64,000 nt of DNA from Streptomyces sp. P3 (GTDB lineage Bacteria; Actinomycetota; Actinomycetes; Streptomycetales; Streptomycetaceae): the NCBI GenBank assembly GCA_016893485.2, contig JAFEKX020000001.1, forward strand, positions 992,001 to 1,056,000, read 5' to 3'. Shown in pieces: positions 1-10,213 of the stretch. Made by a program: the position numbers and the translations under genes. The first letter of the stretch is position 1, and every line of letters begins with the position of its first letter. The notes beneath the pieces are model-generated. The model was given only the letters and a program-made list of their open reading frames with translations. It was not told the DNA's origin and ran no database searches.

Positions 1-136
1 TCCCCGGGTGCGAAGTTCGCCGGACGCCGCGGACGGCTCGCGCGCGGACGGTCGTACGAAAAGGTGGACGTACGTACGGAAAGATCGGGTGGATCGGTGA
101 GAAGCACCCCTCAACGCCCCGCACCAGGCCGAGCGG

Positions 137-1390
137 CTAAGCCGGACTTCTCGGTCGGAGGCGGGCGGCGATCGCGGCCACGTCGTCCTCGGCCTCCTGG
201 ACGTGGAGGCGCAGCACGATGTCGTCGAGGAGGCGGGAGACGCCCTGGCCGGGGTGGAGGCGGAGCCGGGCCAGCCGGCCGAGGGAGACGTCGATGTCCT
301 CGCCGCGGCGCTCGACCAGGCCGTCGGTGAACATGACCAGGGTGTCCTCGGGGTGAGGGTGAGCGTGGTCATCTCGAAGTCGGCGAGGCCGGTGCCGAGG
401 GGCGGTCCGACGGGGACGGGGATGAGTTCGCCGGCGCCGTCGCGGTGGAAGACGGCGGGCGGGAGATGGCCGGCGCTGGCGAAGGCGGCCGTGCCGCGCT
501 CCGGGTCGAGGAGGGCCAGGAGACAGGTCGCGGGACGGCGGTTGTGCTCCTCGGACATGGCGGTGTCCATCTGGCGCAGGATGCGGTGGGGCGGCAGGTC
601 GGTGGAGGCGACGTAGCGCAGCATCGAGCGGTACGCGTTCATGTCGACGGCGGCGTCCAGGCCGTGCCCCATGACGTCGCCGATGACGAGGAGGGTGCGG
701 CCGTAGTGCAGGCGTACGGCCTCGAACCAGTCGCCGCCGACGAGGGTGCCGGTGCCCGCGGGGAGGTAGCGGGTGGCCATGTCGACGTTGGGGTGGGGGC
801 GGCTGGGTTCGGTGAGCAGGACCTGCTGGAGGTTGAGGGCGGTGGTGCGCAGGCGGTGGTGTTCGACGGCGTGGTGCAGGTGGGCGGCGGTGAGGCGGGC
901 CGCGTAGTGCACGCATGCGGCCTCGGCGTCGGTGAAGGTGCGGCCGGCGCGGATCGCGAGGAGGGCGCCGTAGGCCTGCCCCAGGCGGTCAGGGGACGGA
1001 GAGGGCGGCGATGACGCCGTGGTCGTTCGTGGTGAAGGAGGTGGTGATGGGGTGGCCCGCGTCCAGAGCGCGGACCATGACGTCCTCGCGGGGCGCGGTG
1101 CGGAGGCTGTCGAGGAGTTCCTTGTGGCCCTCGGCCGCCATCGGGTGGAGCATGCCGTGCGGGGCGGGGCGTGCCTCGTCCTGCGCGAACAGGTCCACGG
1201 CCGCGGCGTCGCACAGCCCGTCGACCAGGAACCGCGCGCACTCAGCCGCCGTCCTGCGTTCGTCGAGCGTCGACCCGATGGCCGAGACGGCCCGCTCCGC
1301 GAGCACGAACCGATCCGCCGGACCCACCTCTGACCCGTCTACCCCGTCGCCGTCCACACCCGTCCCTTTCTGCCGCCCCCATCCCAACAC
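137..1390 (-). CDS. GAF-PP2C (SpoIIE/RsbU-type) serine phosphatase, frameshifted
   Basis: Predicted phosphatase acting on phosphorylated anti-anti-sigma-type proteins in partner-switching sigma control; cytoplasmic. The first ~130 residues (989-1390) form a GAF-like sensor containing ARFLVDGLCDAAAVDLF. The middle frame (about 350-985) carries RYLPAGTGTLVGGDWFEA and DVMGHGLDAAVDM, the SpoIIE metal-binding signatures. The last frame ends with VMFTDGLVERRGEDID. Frame changes near 990 and 350 compensate each other, so the span equals 418 codons. The breaks lie in G-rich runs, which favours sequencing error over decay. No transmembrane segment is seen. The GTG/ATG choice at the N-terminus is uncertain because the first ~25 residues look non-conserved. 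Family assignment is firm; the cognate protein is not visible here. Confidence 0.8.
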
Positions 1391-1566
1391 CCGCGCGGGC
1401 GTTCGGGCGGTAGCGACCCGTGGTGGGGTCCGATCGGTTGGGGCGAGGACTGGTCCCGGGGTGCGAAACTCCGTGGCCGGATGGCTCGTACCGCCGATAT
1501 CGTCCGGTCCGATCCCTTGATCCGATCCCGTGCCCCCTCCGCAGCGGGCGACTGAGAGCTGATCCG

Positions 1567-1920
1567 ATGACGAACCGGCGCCCCACGACCGCCCTCTGGC
1601 GCCCGACCGGCCCCGAGGAGCTGGACCTGGTCCGCGCTCTGGACTGGCGTGCCTGGCCGCCCCGGCTGCCGGAGCAGCCGATCTTCTACCCGGTCCTGAA
1701 CGAGGACTACGCGATCAGGATCGCCAGGGACTGGAACGTCAAGCACGACGGCGCCGGTTTCGTGACGCGCTTCGACGTGGACACGGAGTTCCTGTCGCGC
1801 TACCCCGTCCAGCAGGCGGGCGGCCGGACGATCCTGGAGCTGTGGGTCCCTGCCGAGGAGCTGGACGAGTTCAACGCCCACATCGTCGGGGAGATCCGGG
1901 TGGTGCACGAGTTCCGCTGA
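1567..1920 (+). CDS. Small conserved actinobacterial protein (ADP-ribosylation/crystallin J1-type annotation)
   Basis: A 117-residue soluble protein containing WRPTGPEELDLV, DWRAWPPRLPEQPIFYPVLN and a C-terminal IVGEIRVVHEFR. I recall this family as common in Streptomyces and usually labelled ADP-ribosylation/crystallin J1, although it is far shorter than real ADP-ribosylglycohydrolases and shows none of their metal-binding aspartates. The biochemical function is unknown. ATG at 1567 follows a purine-rich stretch (CTGAGAGCTGATCCG). It is divergent from the phosphatase at 137-1390, with about 175 bases between them. The frame is intact. Confidence 0.75.
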   Translation: MTNRRPTTALWRPTGPEELDLVRALDWRAWPPRLPEQPIFYPVLNEDYAIRIARDWNVKHDGAGFVTRFDVDTEFLSRYPVQQAGGRTILELWVPAEELDEFNAHIVGEIRVVHEFR

Positions 1921-2080
1921 ACCCGGGGTTGTCGTCCTCGGGTGCTGCGCAAGCTTTTTCGGGCCGGTTTCCGTTCTCGAGCTGCCTGGCCGATCTACGG
2001 CATGCCGAAAGAAGAGGGACTCACCATGCGGGAAGCGAGCGGACCGAGGCCGGGCCTCATCCCGGCCGACGCCCGAACAG

Positions 2081-2965
2081 TCAGCCCGCGCGGTCCGGGA
2101 CGATGCCGTGATGCACGCTCTCGGCGATCCGCACGAACGACCGGATCAGCGGACCCGTGTCGGCGGCGCGCCACGCGATGACGAACCGGCTCGGCGCCAT
2201 GTCGGTCAGCGGCACCACCGTCAGCCCCTCCGGCAGGTCGTGCCCGAGCGGCATCAGTCCCACGGTGCCGTTCCACAGGACCGACTGCAGACACTCGCGA
2301 GCCGTCCGTACGACGGGCCCGTCACGGCGTCGGCCGCTGTCGGCCGAGCCCGTCCAGTAGGCGTGCCACACCGGGTCCGTGCCGTCCGGGAAGCGGAACC
2401 AGCGGCGCCCGGCGAGGTCGGCCAGGCGCAGACCGTCCCGGTGCGCGAGGAGGTCGTCCGTGCGGAGGACCACGCCGACGCGTTCCGAGCGCAGGGTGCG
2501 GGTGGCGATGCCGGTGTCGTCGAAGGGTGCCCTGGTCAGCGCCACATCCACGAGCCCGGCCCGTAGGCCCGCGGTCGGATCGGTCAGGTCCGACTCACGG
2601 ATGAGGATGCGGGCGGCGGGATGGTGTTCCCGGTACGCGGCGGCGAGCCTGGTCCCGAACGCCTCCGCGCTGTCGGCGAGGGTGCCCACGGTCAGCGTGA
2701 CCGGGCCGGCCAGCTCGGCCACGCGCTCCCGTATCCGGTCGGCCTGCGCCAGCAGCGCGCACGCCTCCTCGTGGAGCAGGACACCGGCCGGGGTCAGCGC
2801 CACCCCGGTCGGCGAGCGGAGCAGCAGGACACAGCCGAGGTGCGTCTCCAGCTGTTTGATCGCCCGGCTCAGCGGCGGCTGGGTCATCCGCAGCCGTACG
2901 GCGGCCCGGCCGAAGTGGAGTTCCTCGGCGACCGCCACGAAGTAGCGCAGCGTGCGTAGCTCCAT
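2081..2965 (-). CDS. LysR-family transcriptional regulator
   Basis: A 294-residue DNA-binding regulator. Residues 1-60 form the LysR winged helix (MELRTLRYFVAVAEELHFGRAA...TQPPLSRAIKQLE). The remainder is a two-lobed effector-binding domain of normal length. It is divergent from the metallo-hydrolase gene starting at 3080; the 114-bp gap holds a perfect 17-bp inverted repeat (2976-2992), so control of the hydrolase and of itself is likely. The start is the first codon of the conserved MELRTLRYF motif. The inducer is unknown. The frame is intact. Confidence 0.9.
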   Translation of the reverse strand: MELRTLRYFVAVAEELHFGRAAVRLRMTQPPLSRAIKQLETHLGCVLLLRSPTGVALTPAGVLLHEEACALLAQADRIRERVAELAGPVTLTVGTLADSAEAFGTRLAAAYREHHPAARILIRESDLTDPTAGLRAGLVDVALTRAPFDDTGIATRTLRSERVGVVLRTDDLLAHRDGLRLADLAGRRWFRFPDGTDPVWHAYWTGSADSGRRRDGPVVRTARECLQSVLWNGTVGLMPLGHDLPEGLTVVPLTDMAPSRFVIAWRAADTGPLIRSFVRIAESVHHGIVPDRAG

Positions 2966-2975
2966 GACCGGCGAT

Positions 2976-2992
2976 GATACCGACCCGGTATC
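2976..2992. promoter_or_regulatory. Inverted repeat between lysR and MBL-fold gene
   Basis: GATACCG-ACC-CGGTATC is a perfect 7-bp inverted repeat with a 3-bp spacer, 11 bases upstream of the LysR start codon. Its position and symmetry fit a LysR operator controlling both divergent genes. Binding is inferred. Confidence 0.6.
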
Positions 2993-3079
2993 GGCCGTGC
3001 GGGATCGGTCTTGGACAGCTCGGGGGTCCGGCGGTGGAGTGGTGAGCGGACGAGACCGCCGTACCGCTGAGGAGTCACC

Positions 3080-3972
3080 ATGGCCGACCCCGTGTCGCAC
3101 GACCCCGTCGTGCACATCACCGAAGTCCGGGAACTGGACCGCGCCTTGGTGGTCGTACCCGACGGCAGGGTGCAGTTGGTGCCCAACATCGGTGTCATCG
3201 GCGGCCGGGACGCGGTGCTCGTCGTGGAGACGGGCCTGGGGCCGCGGAACGCCGAGAGGGTGCTGGAGTTCGCGGCCGAGTACGCCAAGGGCCGCAGGAT
3301 CTATCTCACGACGACCCACTTCCACCCTGAACACGCCTTCGGGGCGCAGGCGTTCGCGGGCGAGGCGACGTTCCTCGTGAACCGCGCGCAGGCCGAGGAC
3401 CTGAAGGTGAAGGGCGCGGGCTATCTCGACATGTTCCGGGGCTCGGCGCACCGGTCGCCCGACAGCTCGAAGGGGTCGTCCTGCCGGAGCCCGACCTCGT
3501 CTACGACGACACCTACGACCTCGAACTCGGTGGCCGGGTCGTGCAGTTGAGGGCCACCGGCCGCGCGCACAGCAAGGGCGACCAGGTGGTGCGGGTGCCG
3601 GACGCGGGCGTGCTGTTCACCGGGGACCTGGTGGAGGCGGGGCAGTTCGCGATCTTCCCGTGGTTCCCGCCGTACGACACCGATGTGTCCGGCACGGGCT
3701 GGATCGCGGTGATGGAGCGGCTCGCGGGTGAGGGGGCGCGGGTCGTCGTACCGGGCCACGGGGCCGTCGGCGGGCCGGAGTTGCTCGCGGACGTCCGTGA
3801 CTATCTGCGGCTGCTGCGGGACGAGACGTGGGTGCGGCGCGACTCGGCGATGAGTGAGGAGACGATCGTCGAGGAGGTCAGGGCACTGATGGTCGAGCGG
3901 CATCCGGAGTGGGCCGAACGGGACTGGATCGACAAGGGGGTCGGCTGCCTGTGCGCCGAACACCCCGCGTGA
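3080..3972 (+). CDS. MBL-fold metallo-hydrolase, one frameshift
   Basis: A metallo-beta-lactamase-fold hydrolase of 297 residues once a missing G near 3436-3441 is restored. Zinc ligands are visible: THFHPEH at about residues 79-85, GRAHSKGD near 160, FTGD near 180 and PGHG near 225. The family includes quinoprotein-relay SoxH-like enzymes and lactonase-like hydrolases; the substrate cannot be read from sequence. No signal peptide is seen, so it is probably cytoplasmic. GAGGAG lies 5 bases before ATG 3080. It is divergent from the LysR gene and likely its target. It ends 9 bases from the convergent kinase gene. Confidence 0.85.
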
Positions 3973-3981
3973 GAAGGCGGG

Positions 3982-5489
3982 TTACGACGCGGTCGTAACG
4001 AACCCGTCCCTGACCATGTCGAAGACGGGACGGTAGGTATCCCACTTCGCGTCCGGCGCCGAGAGGTAGATGTCGTACTCGCGACCCGCCTCCCGGCCGA
4101 AGCCGAGGTCGATCGCGCGGAACACCCGGACCCGGCCCTGGAAGGTGAACTCCCAGATGGCGGCGGGCTGTTGCTGGAAGGTGGTCTGCTGCATGCGGAG
4201 TCTTCGGTACGAGGGGTAGTTGACCTTGGTGTTGGCCTCGACGTCCGCGAAGTGCGTGCTCGGGTCGGGGCCCGCCGGGTCCACGATCCCGATGGTGAGC
4301 CCGGCGAGGCCCGTCGCGTCGGTGTAGGTGACGCCCTCCGCCGTGCGCTTGCCGGCCTTCCAGCCGTCCGGCACCGGGAAGGAGACGCCGAGCTGGCGGT
4401 CCCGGACGAGGTGGTAGCCCTCCGGCACGGACGGGGTGGAGGGACTGGCCGTGGTCGTGGGCTGTGAAGTGGCGTCCCCGGGTGCGGACTTGGACGTGGT
4501 GTGCAGCACGAACGCGGTGGCCGCGACTGCCGCGGCGACGGCGACGGCGATCCCTCCGACGAGGGGTCCCTTGCCTCTGCGCCGCCGCGCCCGGCCGGAG
4601 TCCTCGGCGGGTTCCGGCTCCGGTGCCCCGGCGGTCAAGTCGACGTCGGACGAAGGCAGTTGGGCTGTCGAATCGCCCCACCACGCGGTCTGCAGGGCCC
4701 GTTCGGCCTGTTCCGCCGTCGGCCGCTCGTCGGGCTCCTTGGCCAGGAGTGCCTCGATGAGCGGCTCCAGCGGTCCTGCCTGCTTCATGGGTTCCAGCGG
4801 GTCCACGGCGATGGCGTACGCGGTCTCCATGGCGGTGACCCGGCGGAACGGCGGGCGGCCCTCGACGGCCTGGTAGAGGGTGGCGCCCAGGGCCCACAGG
4901 TCGGAGGCGGTGCCGGGGTGAGGCCGCGGATCCGTTCCGGGGCCATGTAGTGGATGGAGCCGACCATCTCGCCGGTCTTGGTCAGCGTCGACGTGCCGTC
5001 CGTCATGGCGATGCCGAAGTCGGTGAGGACGAGCCGGTCGCCGGCGCCGAGCAGGACGTTGCCGGGCTTGACGTCGCGGTGCAGCACCCCGGCGGCGTGC
5101 GCGGCGCGCAGCGCGGCGACCATGTCGAGGCCGATGCGGGCCGCCTCCTGGTACGGGAGGGTGCCGCCGTCCTTGAGGAGTTCGGCGAGCGTGGGGCCCG
5201 GCACGTACTCCATGACGATGCAGGGGCGGCCCTCGTCGTCGACGACGTCATGGACGACGATCACGTTCGGGTGCGCGATGCGGGCGGCGCTGCGGGCCTC
5301 GCGGCGGGTGCGTTCGTAGAGGGTGGCGAGTTCGTCGGCGGAGAGTTCCGGCCGGGCGTGGAGGCGTTTGACCGCGACCTGGCGGCCGAGGACCTCGTCG
5401 TCGGCGCGCCAGACGGTGCCCATGCCGCCGCGGCCGATCCGCTCGGTCAGCCGGTAGCGCCCGGCGATGCGTCGTCCTTCGTCCGACAC
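3982..5489 (-). CDS. Transmembrane serine/threonine protein kinase, one frameshift
   Basis: A Hanks-type kinase of 502 residues after restoring one base near 4920. The kinase domain (about residues 13-275) has IGRGGMGTVW, VAVKRL, HRDVKPGNVLL, LTDFGIA and YMAPERI, so it should be active. A basic/Pro-rich linker leads to one membrane helix near 313-333 (GGIAVAVAAAVAATAFVLH), then an extracellular domain with QLGVSFPVPDGW and WEFTFQGRVR, a type seen in other streptomycete kinases. The GTG start at 5489 is chosen because GGAGG sits 5 bases upstream and the domain begins SDEGRRIAGRYRL. The ligand and substrates are unknown. Confidence 0.88.
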
Positions 5490-5636
5490 GGTGTCCTCCG
5501 CCGGTTCTGTCCACGTTCGATTCGCCTGGTCACCATAACCGGCTCTTGTCCCGGATCGTGTGGGGCGGATCACGGCGTCCACCGCGACGGGAACCGGCCG
5601 ACGGGGCGCTCACCTCGACTGGAGGGTGGAGAAGGT

Positions 5637-5654
5637 CTAGTACCCCGGTACTAG
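5637..5654. promoter_or_regulatory. 18-bp palindrome upstream of MMPL-HK-RR cassette
   Basis: CTAGTACCCCGGTACTAG is perfectly self-complementary (8-bp arms, 2-bp centre) and lies about 118 bases before the MMPL start. It is a plausible binding site for the NarL-type regulator encoded at 9456-10110 or for another local regulator. Inference from symmetry and position only. Confidence 0.6.
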
Positions 5655-5771
5655 TCCCCGGAGCCGTTTTCACTTCCCCGGTGCTGCGGTCGGCAGGCAG
5701 GGCGCTCCTAGCGTGAGGACGTGGGTCGCGCAGGCCCTCCTCTTTCTATCGAACCTGGTGGGAGGTACCCC

Positions 5772-8009
5772 ATGGCCACCTTCCTCTACCGGCTGGGCCG
5801 GTTCTCGTTCAGGCGGCGACGGCTCGTCCTGATGCTGTGGATCGCCGTCCTGGCGGTCGTCGGCATCGGTGCCATGAACGTCTCGACGAGCACGTCCGAC
5901 AGTTTCAGCCTCCCCGGGACCCAGTCGCAGAAGGCGATCGACCTGTTGGAGAAGGAGTTCCCGCAGGCGTCGGCCTCCGGCGCCACCGCCCGCGTGGTGT
6001 TCGAAGCGCCCAAGGGGCACACACTGGCGTCCGGCGCCGACAGGACCGAGGTCCAGTCGCTGATCGCCGACCTCAGGAAGGCGCCCCAGGTCGCGAACGT
6101 CTCCGACCCGTACCAGAGCGGCCTGATCAGCAAGTCCGGCACCATCACCTACGCCCAGGTCACCTACAAGGTCGCGCAGCCCGACGTCACCGATGCGGCG
6201 CGCGACGCGCTGCACTCGGTGGCCGACCGGGGCGAGAAGGCCGGCCTCGCGGTCAGCATGGGCGGCAACGCCGTACAGGAGAAGGCGGGCAGCAGCGGTA
6301 CCGAGCTGATCGGCCTGCTGATCGCGGCCGTGGCGCTCGTCATCACCTTCGGTTCGCTGCTGGCGGCCGGGCTGCCGCTGCTGACGGCGATCTTCGGGGT
6401 CGGCACGGCGGTCGCCGCCATCACGCTCGCGAGTTCGGTCTTCAACCTCAGCTCGGCCGCGTCCACGCTGGCGCTGATGCTGGGCCTCGCGGTGGCCATC
6501 GACTACGCCCTGTTCATCGTCTCCCGGTACCGCAGCGAGATCCGGGAGGGCCACGAACCTGAGGAGGCCGCGGGCCGTGCGCTGGGCACCGCAGGTTCCG
6601 CGGTGGTGTTCGCCGGTCTCACCGTCGTGATCGCCCTGGCCGGTCTGAGCATCATCGGCATCAGCATGCTGACCACCATGGGCCTGGGCGCCGCCTTCGC
6701 GGTCGTCGTCGCCGTGCTGATCGCGCTGACCCTGCTGCCCGCGGTGCTGGGCTTCGCCGGCAGGCGGATCATGGGCGACCGGTTCACCAGCCGCCGCATG
6801 CGCGCCCTGCAAGCGGGCGGCAAGGGGAGACGACGGGCGTGCGCTGGGCCCGGTTCGTGACCCGCAACCCGCTGAAGATGCTGGTCGTCTCCGTCGTCGG
6901 GCTCGGTGTCCTCGCCCTCCCCCGCCCTGTCGATGCGCCTGTCCCTGCCCGACGACAGCACGTCCGCGCCCGGCACCAGCGAGCGCATCGCCTACGACAC
7001 GATCACCAAGGGGTTCGGCGACGGCTACAACGGTCCGCTGACCGTGGTCATCGACGGCCGGGGCAGCAGCGACGCCAGGACGGCCGCGCAGGACGCGGTC
7101 GCCCAGCTCGGCAAGCTGTCCGACGTCGCCGCCGTGCGCCCCGCGGTGTTCAACCGGAGCGGCGACGTGGCCCTGATCTCCGTCGTGCCGAAGAGCTCGC
7201 CCACCAGCGCGGCCACCGTCGACCTGGTCTCCGAGATCCGCGACCGGGGCCCCGCCCTCAAGGACGACACCGGCGCCGAACTGATGGTCACCGGCACCAC
7301 CGCGCTGAACATCGACGCGTCCGACAAGCTCAGCGGCGCCCTGATCCCCTACCTGGGCGTGGTCGTCGGCCTGGCTCTGATCCTGCTGCTCCTCGTCTTC
7401 CGCTCGATCCTGGTCCCGCTCAAGGCGGGCCCTCGGCTTCCTGCTCAGCGTGCTCGCCACGCTCGGTGTGGTGGTCGCGGTGTTCCAGTGGGGCTGGCTG
7501 GCGGACCTGTTCGGCGTCGACCAGACCTCGCCGATCGTGAGCGTCCTGCCGATCTTCATGATCGGCGTGGTGTTCGACTCGCCATGGACTACGAGGTGTT
7601 CCTGGTGACCCGGATGCGTGAGGAGTACGTCCACGGGGCCGAGCCCACGGAGGCCGTGATCGCGGGCTTCCGGCACAGCGCGCGGGTGGTCACGGCCGCC
7701 GCGGTCATCATGATCTCGGTGTTCGCCGGGTTCCTGCTGGACGACGTGGCGCTGATCAAGTCGATCGGCCTGGGTCTCGCCGCCGCCGTCCTCTTCGACG
7801 CCTTCGTGGTCCGGATGACGCTCGTGCCCGCGATCATGACCCTGCTCGGCCGGCGCGCCTGGGCACTGCCCGGCTGGCTCGACCGCGCGCTGCCCAACGT
7901 CGACGTCGAGGGCGAACGGCTCCGCCATCTGCTGGCCGAGACCCCGGACGACGGCTCCACCGGCCCGGACAAGGCGCCCGTGTCGTCCGGCGCCACCGGC
8001 CGGAGCTGA
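5772..8009 (+). CDS. MMPL/RND-family transporter, several frameshifts
   Basis: A membrane transporter of about 745 residues with two homologous halves, each with an extracellular loop followed by a cluster of membrane helices. The first half shows LALMLGLAVAIDYALFIVSRYR; the second shows an LAMDYEVFLVTRMREEYVHG match, the paired Asp/Tyr motifs used for proton coupling. Frame changes near 6835 (-1), 6910 (+1, extra C), 7432 (+1) and 7572 (-1) cancel exactly, consistent with homopolymer errors. GGGAGG lies 9-11 bases before ATG 5772. The cargo is unknown; relatives export lipids or drugs. It is followed by a histidine kinase and response regulator, a recurring streptomycete arrangement. Confidence 0.85.
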
Positions 8010-8084
8010 GGCGGCGGCCGTACGATCCCCTCCAGGTCGCCCATCACGGACGTACGGCTGCCGCCCCTGTCGACCACACCGTCC

Positions 8085-8122
8085 CCGCCCGCCGGTCCTC
8101 TTTCCCCGGGACCGGCGGGCGG
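8085..8122 (+). terminator. Strong hairpin between MMPL and kinase genes
   Basis: A perfect 14-bp stem (CCGCCCGCCGGTCC / GGACCGGCGGGCGG) with a 10-base loop lies 75 bases after the MMPL stop and just before the kinase start. It could terminate the MMPL transcript or attenuate read-through into the two-component genes. Confidence 0.6.
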
Positions 8123-8150
8123 CCCGTCTGCACCATGGAGGGTGTATCCC

Positions 8151-9459
8151 GTGACCGCACCGCCGACGGAACGGACCGTCAAGCCCCAGATCCTGATCGG
8201 AGAGACCCGGCTGGGCGACTCCGAGTACCGGTCGGTCGTCCGGCTGCTCACCTGGCTGGGGCGGGTGCGGGCGGCGGACGTGGCGCATCCGCGGGCCCGA
8301 CGATGGGGAGTGCCCGCCCTCTACGCCCTCGGCGGTGTTCCGGCGCTGGTCCGCGCGACCCAGGACTCGGGCCCCACGTCCTGCTGGTGCTGGCGATCAC
8401 GGCGGGGTACACCGTGCCGTTGCTGTGGCGCAGGCAGCGGCCCGTGCTGGTCTTCGCGTTCCTGGTCGTCCTCTCCGAGATGTCCCTGTTCCTCGGCGTG
8501 GACTCGGGGTCGAGCGCGACCCAGCTGGTGGCGCTGCTCAACCTGGGGCGCTTCGGTGCTCCCGGCCAGCTGGCCGTCGGCGTGGTCTACAACCTCCTGC
8601 AGACCTTCGTGTCGATCGTGTTCTTCAACGGCCTGAAGGGGTCGAGCCAGGCGGGCACCCCGGTGCTGGCGTTCCTGGCCGTGGTCGCCATCCTGTCGAT
8701 GGCCGCGCTGGGGCTGGCCGGAAAGCTGGTGAACGCCTACATCGAGGCCCTCCAGGAGCACGCCGTACGGCTGGAGAGGGAGCGCGACCAGCGGGCCCAG
8801 CTGGCCGCGGCGACCGAACGCGCCCGGGTGGCACGGGAGATGCACGACATCCTCGGCCACACCCTCGCCGTGATCGTCGGTCTCGCGGGCGGTGCCGCCG
8901 GACTCGTCGAGGCCAAGCCGAAGCGCGGCGCCGACACCCTGCGGATCATCGCCGAGAGCGGGCGCGGCGCCCTGGCCGAACTGCGCCGACTGCTCGCCGT
9001 CATCCACGACGACGACCCCGACGACACCCCGCTCGCACCCCAGCCCGGACTGACCGACCTCGGCGCCCTGATGGAACGGGTCCGGGCCGCGGGCCCCGCC
9101 GTCACCCTGCGCCTCGAAGGCGAACTCACCGGTCTCCCCAGGGACTTCAGCTCGCCGTCTACCGCATCGTGCAGGAAGCCCTCACCAACACGCTCAAGCA
9201 CGCGGCACCGGACACGACGGTCGAGGTCACCGTGACGGCCGACCGGGAGGCGGTCGTCGTCACCGTCGAGGACACCGGCCCGCACCGCGGGTCCGGCGCC
9301 GGTGAGCAGGGCAAGGGCCTGGTCGGCATGCGCGAACGGGCCGCGCTCTACGGCGGACAGGTCGTCGCGGGCCCCAACTCCCGTGGCGGCTGGACCGTCC
9401 GCGCCCTCCTGGTCCCCTTCCCCACCGCCACCGACCTCACGGAGAAGCACCCGGCATGA
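8151..9459 (+). CDS. NarL-family sensor histidine kinase, two frameshifts
   Basis: A membrane sensor kinase of 436 residues after restoring single bases near 8370 and 9140. N-terminal membrane helices include VLLVLAITAGYTVPLLW and FLAVVAILSMAALGLAG. A coiled linker leads to the HisKA_3 box VAREMHDILGHTLAVI (phospho-His near residue 232), then a HATPase domain with IVQEALTNTLKHA, VEDTG and GLVGMRERAALYGG. GTG 8151 is chosen because GGAGG lies 9 bases upstream. It overlaps the response regulator start by 4 bases (ATGA), so the two are translationally coupled. The signal is unknown. Confidence 0.88.
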
Positions 9460-10110
9460 CCACCGTCCTCATCGTCGACGACCAGGCCCTGCAACGCCTC
9501 GGCTTCAGCATGCTCCTGGAGCAGTACCCCGATCTGAGCACCGTCGGCGAGGCCACGCACGGCGGCGAGGCCGTGCGGCTCGCGGCCGAACTCCGCCCCG
9601 ATGTCGTGCTGATGGACGTCCGCATGCCCGGCATGGACGGCATCGAGGCCACCCGCCGGATCGTGCAGTCCGGCGGCCGTTCACGCGTCCTGGTGCTGAC
9701 CACGTTCGACCTCGACGAGTACGCGTACGCCGCGCTGCGCGCCGGGGCCAGCGGCTTCCTCCTCAAGGACGCGCTGCCCGAGGAACTCGTCGCGGGCATC
9801 CGCGCGGTGGCCGCGGGGGACGCCGTCATCTCCCCGGCCTGACCCGCAAGCTCATCGACGCGTTCGCCGACCGGATGCCCGGCCGCACCCCGAACAGGAC
9901 CGCCGCCTCGACGCCCTCACCGAGCGGGAGCGCGAGGTCCTCACCGTCATGGCGGCGGGCTGGAGCAACACCGAGATCGCCGAACGTCTCAGCCTGGCCG
10001 AGTCCACCGTCAAGTCCCACGTCAGCCGCATCCTCGCCAAGATCGGCGCACGGGACCGGGTCCAGGCGGTGATCTTCGCGTACGACGCGGGGCTGGTACG
10101 GCCGGCCTGA
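9456..10110 (+). CDS. NarL/LuxR-type response regulator, two frameshifts
   Basis: A DNA-binding response regulator of 218 residues after restoring bases near 9838 and 9890. The receiver domain has IVDDQ, the phospho-acceptor in [13 protein letters not shown] (about residue 53), the switch Thr in LVLTTFD and Lys in FLLKDA. The C-terminal LuxR helix-turn-helix reads [15 protein letters not shown]...[23 protein letters not shown]. It partners with the kinase at 8151-9459. A candidate target site is the palindrome at 5637-5654, upstream of the MMPL gene. Confidence 0.88.
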
Positions 10111-10113
10111 GGC

Positions 10114-10144
10114 GACCGCCGGCCGCGCTCAGGCCGGTGCGGTC
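10114..10144 (+). terminator. Hairpin after the response regulator gene
   Basis: Stem GACCGCCGGCC pairs with GGCCGG-t-GCGGTC (one bulged T) around a 7-base loop, starting 4 bases after the stop. A likely terminator for the two-component genes, between converging transcription units. Confidence 0.6.
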
Positions 10145-10213
10145 ACGAAGTCGTCGATGAGCGGTCATCCCGCCCGTGGAATGCCCGACCGGCACGAACC
10201 GCCCCGGATGAGG

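Noticed and set aside
5670..8288. An 872-codon open frame on the minus strand across the MMPL transporter
   Set aside because: It is a GC-bias shadow: composition is His/Arg/Gly/Asp-rich without domains, while the plus strand shows unmistakable MMPL motifs.
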